64,000 nucleotides of DNA from Sphingobacterium wenxiniae. Its GTDB lineage: Bacteria; Bacteroidota; Bacteroidia; Sphingobacteriales; Sphingobacteriaceae. The notes beneath the pieces were generated by a model. That model was given only the letters and a program-made list of their open reading frames with translations, was not told where the DNA came from and searched no databases. Both the position numbers and the translations under genes were made by a program. Positions 1 through 9,256 of this stretch are shown piece after piece. The stretch's first letter is position 1. Every line of letters begins with the position of its first letter. The DNA lies in assembly GCF_900116225.1 (NCBI RefSeq), contig NZ_FOZZ01000001.1, positions 372,001 through 436,000 on the forward strand, written 5' to 3'.

Positions 1-1
1 T

Positions 2-1439
<1,438 letters not shown>

Positions 1440-1460
1440 GCTATACACTCTATAAGCACA

Positions 1461-1500
1461 AAAATAAAGGCTCGCCTTTTGGTGAGCCTTTATTTTTTTC
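1461..1500. terminator. Bidirectional intrinsic terminator between gapA and mnmA
   Basis: A 12-bp stem (1465-1476 pairing with 1481-1492, one G-U wobble) with a TTTT loop is followed by seven T on the plus strand and preceded by an A-run that gives T residues on the minus strand. It separates the convergent gapA and mnmA. Confidence 0.9.
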
Positions 1501-1507
1501 TATTCTA

Positions 1508-2599
1508 TTACTTCATTAGGAAACCACCTCCGATCAAATCACTGCCTTCATAGAAAACAGCGGATTGTCCGGGGGCTATTCCTTTTACATTATGTGTAAA
1601 ATCAACCTGCATAATATCCCCTTTCTGCGTAAGGATAGACTGTGCTCCGGCATCTTTATAACGAATTTTGGTCACTGCTTCCATCGGTTCTTCCAGTGAA
1701 GCATATTTTACCAGATTAATATCGCGAACAAATGCCTGAGTTTTTTCCAACTCATGCTCCTCTCCTAATACGACCGAATTACTTTCTGGCAAAATCTCAA
1801 TAACAAACATAGGTTTTCCCAAAGCAATTCCTAGACCTTTACGTTGCCCTATAGTGAAATATGGATAACCAATATGTTGCCCAACAACTGTACCGTCAGA
1901 CAAAATAAAGTTACCTGGACCGATTTCTTCATCCAATGTAGGCCGTTTATGCCGTAAGAAAGCTCGGTAATCATTATCTGGCACAAAACAGATTTCATAG
2001 CTCTCGGATTTCTTCGCTAGTTCCTCCTGCCCCATTTCCAAGGCCATTTGACGGATTTCTTGTTTAGTAAAATTTCCTAACGGGAATCTCGTTCTTGCTA
2101 AATTTTCCTGTGAAACTCCCCACAGCACATACGATTGATCTTTATTTTCATCGCGACCTTTTGAGATGACGTAACGCCCATTATCGTGCATACGGATATT
2201 TGCATAATGCCCTGTAGCAATAAACTCACAGTCCAACTTATCCGCTCGCTTCATCAATGCCGACCATTTGATATGTGTATTACATAGAACACAAGGATTT
2301 GGTGTTCTACCTGCAATATACTCATCCACAAAATTATCAATCACATAATCCCCAAATTCGTCACGGATATCCAAAATATAATGAGGAAAACCATAGCCTA
2401 CAGCTAAGGAGCGAGCATCATTGATACTATCCAGACTACAGCATCCGGTTTCTTTAGACGACCCTCCTGCAGACGCATAGTCCCAAGTTTTCATTGTAAT
2501 CCCAATCACTTCATACCCCTGCTCATGCAACATTACAGCCGCCACCGAGCTATCAACCCCACCGCTCATTGCGACTAAAACTCTTCCTTTTTTACTCAT
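1508..2599 (-). CDS. mnmA: tRNA-specific 2-thiouridylase MnmA
   Basis: 363 aa, full length. The PP-loop ATP-binding motif SGGVDSS is at residues 12-18. The nucleophilic cysteine is Cys103 in the PNPCVLCN motif, and the second redox-active cysteine is Cys204 in YEICFVPD. The enzyme thiolates U34 of the tRNAs for Lys, Glu and Gln. The C-terminal part is the usual beta-barrel region with FTIGQRKGLG. It is monocistronic and convergent with gapA. A TATCTTTG box (plus-strand 2617-2624) lies just upstream on the minus strand. Confidence 0.97.
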   Translation of the reverse strand: MSKKGRVLVAMSGGVDSSVAAVMLHEQGYEVIGITMKTWDYASAGGSSKETGCCSLDSINDARSLAVGYGFPHYILDIRDEFGDYVIDNFVDEYIAGRTPNPCVLCNTHIKWSALMKRADKLDCEFIATGHYANIRMHDNGRYVISKGRDENKDQSYVLWGVSQENLARTRFPLGNFTKQEIRQMALEMGQEELAKKSESYEICFVPDNDYRAFLRHKRPTLDEEIGPGNFILSDGTVVGQHIGYPYFTIGQRKGLGIALGKPMFVIEILPESNSVVLGEEHELEKTQAFVRDINLVKYASLEEPMEAVTKIRYKDAGAQSILTQKGDIMQVDFTHNVKGIAPGQSAVFYEGSDLIGGGFLMK

Positions 2600-2616
2600 A
2601 CCTTTTTTATGAAGTG

Positions 2617-2624
2617 CAAAGATA
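2617..2624 (-). promoter_or_regulatory. -7 promoter element of mnmA
   Basis: On the minus strand this reads TATCTTTG, a perfect match to TAnnTTTG, 18 nt upstream of the mnmA ATG. No convincing -33 element is seen at the right distance. Confidence 0.5.
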
Positions 2625-2892
2625 GCCTTATTTACGCAATAGGCATGTTTATTTCATGTAATTTTATCTCAATCAATATGCTGAACGCTCCAGAAAAATG
2701 ATTAAAAAGCGGAAAGAATGTAGCCTTAGAGGAGAACCCAAAATCAAATAATCAGCATATTCTCTTTTGCCTTTAACAGACAAAAGGTGAAGCATTCACG
2801 AAGTGACCATAAAATAGCAGACAATAGACGAATAATTATCTACATAGGAATCAATAGGTTGAAAAATCCTACAAAAATATTTAAGGTAAAAG
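2625..2892. other. Intergenic region without a recognisable gene
   Basis: About 270 bp between the mnmA promoter and the tRNA promoter. No credible coding frame, conserved RNA motif or repeat was recognised. Confidence 0.5.
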
Positions 2893-2923
2893 TTTTAGAA
2901 TTCGAAAAAAGAACCTACATTTG
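2893..2923 (+). promoter_or_regulatory. Promoter of the tRNA-Phe pair
   Basis: TACATTTG at 2916-2923 matches TAnnTTTG, with a TTTT element at 2893-2896 separated by 19 nt, the normal Bacteroidota spacing. It lies 34 nt upstream of the first tRNA. Confidence 0.65.
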
Positions 2924-2956
2924 CATCGCAGCAAAAGGGAAATAGTTGCTGCAAAA

Positions 2957-3029
2957 GGTGCCATAGCTCAGTTGGTAGAGCAAAGGACTGAAAATCCTTG
3001 TGTCGCTGGTTCGAATCCAGCTGGCACCA
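2957..3029 (+). tRNA. tRNA-Phe (GAA), copy 1
   Basis: A 73-nt cloverleaf: acceptor GGTGCCA pairs with TGGCACC, the D-arm GCTC/GAGC and T-arm CTGG-TTCGAAT-CCAG are intact, and the anticodon loop CTGAAAA gives anticodon GAA. The discriminator is A. The CCA end is not encoded. Confidence 0.97.
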
Positions 3030-3071
3030 CCTCCAAATCTGAAAGTAACAGATTCCAAACAAAAACTTAAC

Positions 3072-3144
3072 GGTGCCATAGCTCAGTTGGTAGAGCAAAG
3101 GACTGAAAATCCTTGTGTCGCTGGTTCGAATCCAGCTGGCACCA
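3072..3144 (+). tRNA. tRNA-Phe (GAA), copy 2
   Basis: Identical over all 73 nt to the copy 42 nt upstream, so both are processed from one transcript and one arose by tandem duplication or is kept identical by conversion. CCA is not encoded. A strong terminator follows at once. Confidence 0.97.
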
Positions 3145-3145
3145 C

Positions 3146-3187
3146 AAAAAGTGAAAGCCCTCAAAAATTGAGGGCTTTCACTTTTTT
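3146..3187. terminator. Bidirectional terminator after tRNA-Phe
   Basis: A 15-bp perfect stem (3150-3164 with 3168-3182, loop AAA) is extended by A-run/T-run pairing. It ends the tRNA transcript and can also end the minus-strand gene at 3210-3812. Confidence 0.93.
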
Positions 3188-3209
3188 ATTCTATATCATC
3201 CCGCGACTC

Positions 3210-3812
3210 TTAAAAAGAGAAAGATACATAGAAACGCATACCTGAAGATTTTAATTTCACCTTTTCTCCTCCTTCTTCTTCACCCGAAAAATCATACTTT
3301 CCACTACCACCCCTGTATTCCAACCCTAAACCAACAGCTCCGTAAGACACAGTAAGTCCAGGAATAAAATAATTCTCAAAAGCAGTATAAAGCTCTTCAT
3401 CAGCATCATAAAATAATGAATATGAGGGTGCATACCTGAGATGTGCTTTAATTTTCAGATTATCCACAGGCATCACCGTTACAGATGGGCCTGCTTGCAT
3501 ACCCAGGTTCAACTTCTGCATAGAGAATTCTTCATCAAAGTCCTCATCGGTAAACTTGGAATAATGCGCATCTACCCAACTCCAATCTAAACCAAATCTG
3601 AGCATATCAGCAATTGGTTCTTTATTAAAAAAGAAAGTCCGTCCGGAAGTCAGATTGATACCAAACTTACTTTTAATCGATTCATCAAAGTCTTCTACTT
3701 TTAATTTTGTAGAATTAAACCCTAAATTAATATACTTCGATGACCACCCTTCTTGGGCAATAACTGTATGGCTCAACAACCCGCATACAAATAAAATAAA
3801 TAAAGATCTCAT
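3210..3812 (-). CDS. Secreted outer-membrane beta-barrel-like protein, function unknown
   Basis: 200 aa. A Sec signal peptide (about residues 1-19, ending VIAQ) is followed by alternating hydrophobic/polar strands and a final residue Phe in RFYVSFSF, typical of small outer-membrane beta-barrels. An acidic, glycine-rich turn (GEEEGGEK) sits near the C terminus. I do not recognise a specific family. The gene is divergent from the PEGA gene at 3947; a hairpin lies between them. On the minus strand TACTTTCG (plus-strand 3848-3855) is a possible -7 box. Confidence 0.75.
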   Translation of the reverse strand: MRSLFILFVCGLLSHTVIAQEGWSSKYINLGFNSTKLKVEDFDESIKSKFGINLTSGRTFFFNKEPIADMLRFGLDWSWVDAHYSKFTDEDFDEEFSMQKLNLGMQAGPSVTVMPVDNLKIKAHLRYAPSYSLFYDADEELYTAFENYFIPGLTVSYGAVGLGLEYRGGSGKYDFSGEEEGGEKVKLKSSGMRFYVSFSF

Positions 3813-3872
3813 AGCAATTTTGAATTAAATTAATTAGTTTATTACAACGAAAGTAGCATATAAAGCCTGTCA

Positions 3873-3900
3873 AAAAAATACCTACAATTAGGTATTTTTT
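3873..3900. other. Inverted repeat in the divergent 3812/3947 intergenic region
   Basis: An 11-bp perfect inverted repeat (3873-3883 with 3890-3900, loop ACAATT) with A- and T-runs at its ends. It looks like a bidirectional terminator but lies between two divergent starts, upstream of both genes. An operator or insulator role is possible. Confidence 0.55.
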
Positions 3901-3917
3901 CACGCTCATATTGTAAA

Positions 3918-3925
3918 TACCTTTG
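3918..3925 (+). promoter_or_regulatory. -7 element for the PEGA operon
   Basis: TACCTTTG matches TAnnTTTG, 21 nt upstream of the ATG at 3947. The T-run of the preceding hairpin (3895-3900), 17 nt upstream, could serve as the -33 element, so hairpin-binding factors could influence this promoter. Confidence 0.6.
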
Positions 3926-3946
3926 TTATGACTAACAAATAACGCA

Positions 3947-4630
3947 ATGAAAAATACTTGTATTTTATTTATTTTACTACTTCTATCAAGCTTTGCTATA
4001 GCAAAAGAAGTAAAGATTGTAGCTGTTCCATCAACAGCTAAGATTTATGTAGATGGCTCTTATGTGGGCGATGGTATCGTCACGACAACCTTACGGAAAA
4101 AAGAAGATTTCTTGGCAGTCAAGATTGAACATGCGGGCTATGTCACTTTACAGACAAAAATTTATTTCAAGGACAAGCGCAACGCCTATGAGTTTATCTT
4201 AAAAAGGGATGATTTCTTTGATTCCTCTACAGAATCGTCGAACGCCAATAAATTTTTCAATGTCACGGTCTCCGAAAAATATATCGAAGCTGCAGGCAAC
4301 GAAAAAGAAGCCTCACTTTTGGTCTGGAAAATGATTCATCAGATCTTATTGAATTATTATAGTGAAATAGCCACTTCAGATATGTTATCTGGTTTTGTTC
4401 AGACACCTTGGAGTAAAACATCTTTTGGCGAAGCCAATACGCAAGTACGTACCCGTGTTACCGTAAAAGAGGCTAATCTGGGCGGAAAACTCACCTATTC
4501 TATAAAAATTGAATCTCAACAAGCTCCGCTGTCATCCAATCGCGAAGAATCATATGTCAATACAGATAGGGTATTAAAGCAATACGAACAGCTTATACCC
4601 GAATTTCAATCAAGAATCGGATCATTATAA
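3947..4630 (+). CDS. PEGA-domain exported protein
   Basis: 227 aa with a Sec signal peptide (about 1-19, ending AIAK). Residues 22-85 (VPSTAKIYVDGSYVGDG...) form a PEGA domain, a small surface/periplasmic beta-domain of uncertain binding role. The remaining 140 residues match nothing I recognise and end in a predicted helix. The next gene starts 11 nt after the stop, so the two form an operon. The function is unknown; a cell-envelope role is inferred from the signal peptide and domain. Confidence 0.8.
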   Translation: MKNTCILFILLLLSSFAIAKEVKIVAVPSTAKIYVDGSYVGDGIVTTTLRKKEDFLAVKIEHAGYVTLQTKIYFKDKRNAYEFILKRDDFFDSSTESSNANKFFNVTVSEKYIEAAGNEKEASLLVWKMIHQILLNYYSEIATSDMLSGFVQTPWSKTSFGEANTQVRTRVTVKEANLGGKLTYSIKIESQQAPLSSNREESYVNTDRVLKQYEQLIPEFQSRIGSL

Positions 4631-4641
4631 ATTATAAAAAC

Positions 4642-5229
4642 ATGAAGCAGTTAATCGCATTAATCAGTCTTTTTTTGATCTATCCTTTTACAGGACAAGC
4701 GCAAATATCTTTTCATGATAGTTTTGATGCAAATAATAACGGATGGACCGAGGTGATACTAAACTCTGGAGAAACATTAGTAACAGATGGTGTTCTTCGT
4801 ATAAAATCAAATTCTAAGGATACTTTAACTTCCCATACATTTCTTGACTTTGATCCGAATAAGAATTTTGTTTTTTCCTGTACATCTACTGTGAAGAAAA
4901 TCAACGACAAGAGTAAATTCGGAATTATTGTTGATTACATCGACGATGGGAACTATACATCCTTTCTAGTATGGGAAGGCGTCGCCATCATGACACGTGT
5001 ACAGCAAGGCAAAGTTGTTGGGTCTATAAAAAACGGTATCAAGCTAAAGAAAGAGAAGAAGGCTGAAGTCAATTTAAAATTGACAAGAAACTTTAAAGGA
5101 CTATATTTTGAGGTAAACGACATGTTAGCGATTGAGGCTCGATATATAGACATCAAATCAAGTGGAGTAGGTTTATGTGTCATTGGCGAGCAATTAGTCG
5201 AATTTGACGATCTCAAAATTGAACAATAA
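4642..5229 (+). CDS. Exported protein with a concanavalin/LamG-like beta-sandwich, function unknown
   Basis: 195 aa with signal peptide (about 1-20, ending GQAQ). The pattern FHDSFDANNNGW near the N terminus and VGLCVIGEQLVEFDDLKIEQ at the end resembles the beta-jelly-roll (DUF1080/LamG-like) domains often seen in secreted Bacteroidota proteins, here without catalytic-enzyme signatures. Second gene of the PEGA operon. Its TAA stop lies in the loop of the first of two tandem terminators. Confidence 0.75.
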   Translation: MKQLIALISLFLIYPFTGQAQISFHDSFDANNNGWTEVILNSGETLVTDGVLRIKSNSKDTLTSHTFLDFDPNKNFVFSCTSTVKKINDKSKFGIIVDYIDDGNYTSFLVWEGVAIMTRVQQGKVVGSIKNGIKLKKEKKAEVNLKLTRNFKGLYFEVNDMLAIEARYIDIKSSGVGLCVIGEQLVEFDDLKIEQ

Positions 5230-5245
5230 CATTGTTCAATTTTTT
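5215..5245 (+). terminator. First terminator; stop codon sits in its loop
   Basis: A perfect 13-bp stem (5215-5227 with 5231-5243) and loop AAC, then T residues. The TAA stop of the preceding gene is bases 5227-5229, so the left arm is coding sequence. Confidence 0.85.
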
Positions 5246-5250
5246 AGATT

Positions 5251-5282
5251 AAAAAGGATAGCTGAAAAAGCTATCCTTTTTT
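5251..5282. terminator. Second, tandem terminator
   Basis: A 13-bp perfect stem (5251-5263 with 5269-5281), loop GAAAA and T-run. It follows the first terminator by five bases and backs it up before the methionine leader. Confidence 0.9.
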
Positions 5283-5313
5283 GATAACTCTCCTTAAAAA
5301 AACAACTTAACTC

Positions 5314-5344
5314 TTTGTTCTCCGCAAAAAAAAACATAGATTTG
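5314..5344 (+). promoter_or_regulatory. Promoter of the SAM-riboswitch/metY operon
   Basis: TTTG at 5314-5317, a 19-nt spacer, and TAGATTTG at 5337-5344: an essentially perfect Bacteroidota sigma-ABfr type promoter. Transcription would begin near 5350, just upstream of a small hairpin (5349-5355 with 5366-5372) and the riboswitch. Confidence 0.8.
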
Positions 5345-5399
5345 TCATCGTACTTAACAGTTAACAAGTACGCTAATCAAAACCAGTCATCATTGAGAG

Positions 5400-5523
5400 G
5401 TATTGATTTATAAAGAAGTGGCGAGAGACTGGCTCTGTGACCCACTGGCAACCTTCAACAAGGGTTGAAAAGGTGCCAAATCCTGTCCAAAACAATATCG
5501 TTTTGGAGCATATAAATGAATAA
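5400..5523 (+). promoter_or_regulatory. SAM-I (S-box) riboswitch
   Basis: The conserved core GACTGGC...GGCAACC...AAGGTGCCAAATCCTG is present at about 5427-5485. P1 pairs 5401-5412 with 5511-5522 (one mismatch), P3 contains the pair around CAACCTTCAAC/GTTGAAAAGGTG, and P4 pairs 5486-5493 with 5500-5507. Such RNAs bind S-adenosylmethionine and lower expression of methionine genes; here it precedes metY and homoserine dehydrogenase, the expected targets. No canonical U-tract terminator follows directly, so the expression platform is not evident. Confidence 0.92.
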
Positions 5524-5528
5524 AATAT

Positions 5529-5615
5529 ATGATTACAAAAAAGCAATTTTCAACACGTTTTCCTTTCTCTCCAGCAGCAAGCACACTTTGTGTATGTTCA
5601 TTTCGAATGCGATAG
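5529..5615 (+). CDS. Possible 28-aa leader peptide
   Basis: An ATG six bases after riboswitch P1 opens a 28-codon frame ending in TLCVCSFRMR and a TAG at 5613-5615. The upstream bases are A/T-rich as at real starts in this phylum. The stop codon directly abuts a large hairpin starting at 5616, the geometry of translation-coupled attenuation, and the peptide has two Cys near its end in a sulfur-amino-acid operon. A competing 36-codon frame begins at 5515. Coding status is unproven. Confidence 0.35.
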   Translation: MITKKQFSTRFPFSPAASTLCVCSFRMR

Positions 5616-5684
5616 TCGTTTGTTGATAAGATTGTTTGTCATCCCTCCTACCGACAATCCCCATTTTATCAAGGCACTAAACGA
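5616..5684 (+). promoter_or_regulatory. Long hairpin between leader frame and metY
   Basis: Stacked helices: 5616-5621 with 5679-5684, 5623-5629 with 5666-5672, and 5630-5635 with 5654-5659, with small bulges. It lacks a U-tract, so it is more likely a regulatory or RNA-stability structure than a terminator. The remaining 63 nt to the metY ATG are AT-rich and unstructured. Confidence 0.5.
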
Positions 5685-5717
5685 CCAATCCTCGAACGAT
5701 ATTAGGAACATGAATAG

Positions 5718-7055
<1,338 letters not shown>

Positions 7056-7090
7056 GTTATAGGCGGTAAGCTATAAGCAAATAAAAAAAC

Positions 7091-8272
7091 ATGAGTAAAA
7101 AATTAATCATTGGTATGTTTGGCTTTGGTGTCGTAGGACAAGGGCTGTATGATATTATCAAGACAAAAAATTTAAATCTGGAAATCAAGAAATTTGTTAT
7201 TAAAAACGCAAACAAGCAACGTAGCTTGCCGGCAGATCTGTTCACAACAGATGCAGAAGTGATTTTGAATGACCCGGAAATCAATACTGTTGTGGAATTG
7301 ATAGACGATGCAGATGCAGCATTTCAAATCACAAAAAGAGCCTTAGAATCTGGAAAAAATGTGGTCTCTGCCAATAAAAAAATGATAGCGACACATCTCG
7401 AAGAACTTGCTGACATTCAACAGAATCATGGCACTTCGCTGTTATATGAAGGTGCTGTATGTGGTAGTATCCCAATTATCCGTAATCTGGAGGAATATTA
7501 TGACAATGAACTTTTACATTCCGTAAGCGGAATTTTCAACGGTTCGTCCAACTATATCCTTTCTAAGGTTTTCAATGAAAACCAAAATTATGACGAAGCT
7601 TTAAAGAAAGCACAGGAATTGGGCTTTGCTGAGACTGACCCGACATTGGATGTGGGTGGTTATGACCCTAAATACAAGCTAGCAATTGTGGCTTCGCACG
7701 CTTATGGCATTTATGTAAACCCCGATAGCATATTAAACCTTGGTATTGATAAATTAGGAGTACAGGACATCCGTTTTGCACGAGAAAAAGATTTCAAAAT
7801 CAAATTGATCCCTCTGGCAAAAGAAATTGAAAACAATCGGGTTGTTCTCTACGTGCTGCCTAAATTTATTACTAAGGACAATATTCTTTCCAATGTAGAA
7901 AATGAAAATAATGGTGTATTGGTGAAAGCAGCCTTTGCGGACGAGCAATTCTTCTATGGAAAAGGTGCTGGGGGACACCCAACAGGATCTGCCGTATTAT
8001 CCGATATCACAGCCTTACGCTACGACTATCGCTATGAATACAAGAAGCATTTGAATGCTGGTCAAGTACAATACACAACTGATTATGAGTTAAAGGTCTA
8101 CTTGCGCTATGCTGACGAGGCTCTTTTAGATCAAATATCCTTTAATAGTATTTCAGAACGTTTCTACGGAGAGGACTTCAAATACGTTATAGGCCATATA
8201 AAACTGCAGGAAATCATTGATAAGCGGAATATTATCCATCAAGATGGTAATTTTCTTGCCGAAATTCTGTAA
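7091..8272 (+). CDS. hom: Homoserine dehydrogenase (monofunctional)
   Basis: 393 aa. The NAD(P) motif GFGVVG is at residues 11-16; the catalytic region includes SGIFNGSSNYIL and GFAETDPTLDVGGYD, the classic homoserine dehydrogenase signature. It reduces aspartate semialdehyde to homoserine, the branch point to threonine and methionine. There is no fused aspartokinase. The last 80 residues are a C-terminal extension that may be an ACT-like regulatory region. Placement behind the riboswitch and metY suggests a methionine-dedicated paralogue; a second, threonine-linked copy may exist elsewhere. Confidence 0.93.
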   Translation: MSKKLIIGMFGFGVVGQGLYDIIKTKNLNLEIKKFVIKNANKQRSLPADLFTTDAEVILNDPEINTVVELIDDADAAFQITKRALESGKNVVSANKKMIATHLEELADIQQNHGTSLLYEGAVCGSIPIIRNLEEYYDNELLHSVSGIFNGSSNYILSKVFNENQNYDEALKKAQELGFAETDPTLDVGGYDPKYKLAIVASHAYGIYVNPDSILNLGIDKLGVQDIRFAREKDFKIKLIPLAKEIENNRVVLYVLPKFITKDNILSNVENENNGVLVKAAFADEQFFYGKGAGGHPTGSAVLSDITALRYDYRYEYKKHLNAGQVQYTTDYELKVYLRYADEALLDQISFNSISERFYGEDFKYVIGHIKLQEIIDKRNIIHQDGNFLAEIL

Positions 8273-8280
8273 GGGATTTT

Positions 8281-8337
8281 ACTTGTAGAGACGTAGCATG
8301 CTACGTCTCTACAAGTAATCATGTTACGTCCCTACAA
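8281..8337. repeat. Palindromic repeat element with a partial third arm
   Basis: A perfect 36-bp palindrome at 8281-8316 (arms GTAGAGACGTAGCA/TGCTACGTCTCTAC and flanks) is followed by a degenerate copy of one arm at 8320-8337. Elements of this kind (GTAGAGACGT...) are familiar intergenic repeats in several phyla. It lies between the convergent hom and ispE genes and probably acts as terminator. The partial arm contains the ispE stop codon. Confidence 0.8.
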
Positions 8338-9144
8338 TTCAACGGGATAATAAACCTGTCCAAAATCTTCTAATCCTGTAACCTTTGCATCCTTATCAAA
8401 GATCCCGAACACAGCGGAGCCAGACCCTGACATGGATGCATAAATAGCCCCTTCCTTATATAAAGCAAGCTTTAATTTATGGATGAGGGGATATTGTTCA
8501 AATATTCCAGTCTCAAAATCATTCTGCACGTAATATTTCCATTCCTGCACTGGTAATTTTATCAATTCCAATAAGCTGTGCTCTGGCACTTGGGGGAAGA
8601 CACCACGATATGCTTCTTGGGTAGAAATTGATACATCCGGCTTGACCACCACTAACTTATATGCATCCAACGCTAAAGAAATTGGCGATAATATGGTCCC
8701 TATACCTTCGGCATACATTGGTTCATTACGGATGAAAAAAGGACAATCAGCACCTAAACAAGCAGCCCGCTGCTCCAACTCAGATGTCGAGAGCGATAAT
8801 CCAAACTTTTCGTTCAACATCTTTAACACCACTGCAGCATCCGAAGATCCTCCGCCCAACCCCGCACCAAACGGAATTTGCTTGTGCAAATGTATATGTA
8901 CAGGATCAATGTCAAATTCTTCCTTCAGCAAACGATAAGCCCTCAAACACAGATTATCAGGTTCCACCCGCAAATCCATGCCTGAAATCTCCAGGCTTGT
9001 TACCTCCTCTTGTGCATCAGTAATCTCAAGGATATCGTACCACGAAAAAGGATAAAATATCGTCTCCAGGTTGTGGTAGCCATCCTCTCGCTTGGAGATA
9101 ATATTCAAACCTATATTAACTTTGGCATTTGCGTATGAAATCAT
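8332..9144 (-). CDS. ispE: 4-diphosphocytidyl-2-C-methyl-D-erythritol kinase
   Basis: 270 aa from the start chosen here, MISYANAKVNIGLNI, the universal IspE N terminus. A longer frame extends upstream to 9324 but its extra 60 residues are unlike the family and would overlap the divergent gene at 9257. The GHMP-kinase ATP loop PFGAGLGGGSSDAA is at 91-104, and the C-terminal SGSGSAVFG motif is present. It phosphorylates CDP-methylerythritol in the non-mevalonate isoprenoid pathway. The TAG stop lies in the intergenic repeat at 8320-8337. Confidence 0.95.
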   Translation of the reverse strand: MISYANAKVNIGLNIISKREDGYHNLETIFYPFSWYDILEITDAQEEVTSLEISGMDLRVEPDNLCLRAYRLLKEEFDIDPVHIHLHKQIPFGAGLGGGSSDAAVVLKMLNEKFGLSLSTSELEQRAACLGADCPFFIRNEPMYAEGIGTILSPISLALDAYKLVVVKPDVSISTQEAYRGVFPQVPEHSLLELIKLPVQEWKYYVQNDFETGIFEQYPLIHKLKLALYKEGAIYASMSGSGSAVFGIFDKDAKVTGLEDFGQVYYPVEL

Positions 9145-9256
9145 ACTACAATAATAATCATCTTGGAAAAGATTAGAAAGGGAAAAGAAGGAAACAACAG
9201 ATTTGTTGCTAAACAACACAGGAGTTTGTAAATTGCACAAATAAGCTGAGGCGTAC

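Noticed and set aside
3000..3245. Frames running through the tRNA-Phe genes on both strands
   Set aside because: They are by-products of two identical tRNA sequences.
8281..8337. Insertion sequence end
   Set aside because: No transposase or target duplication; the palindrome alone fits an intergenic repeat.
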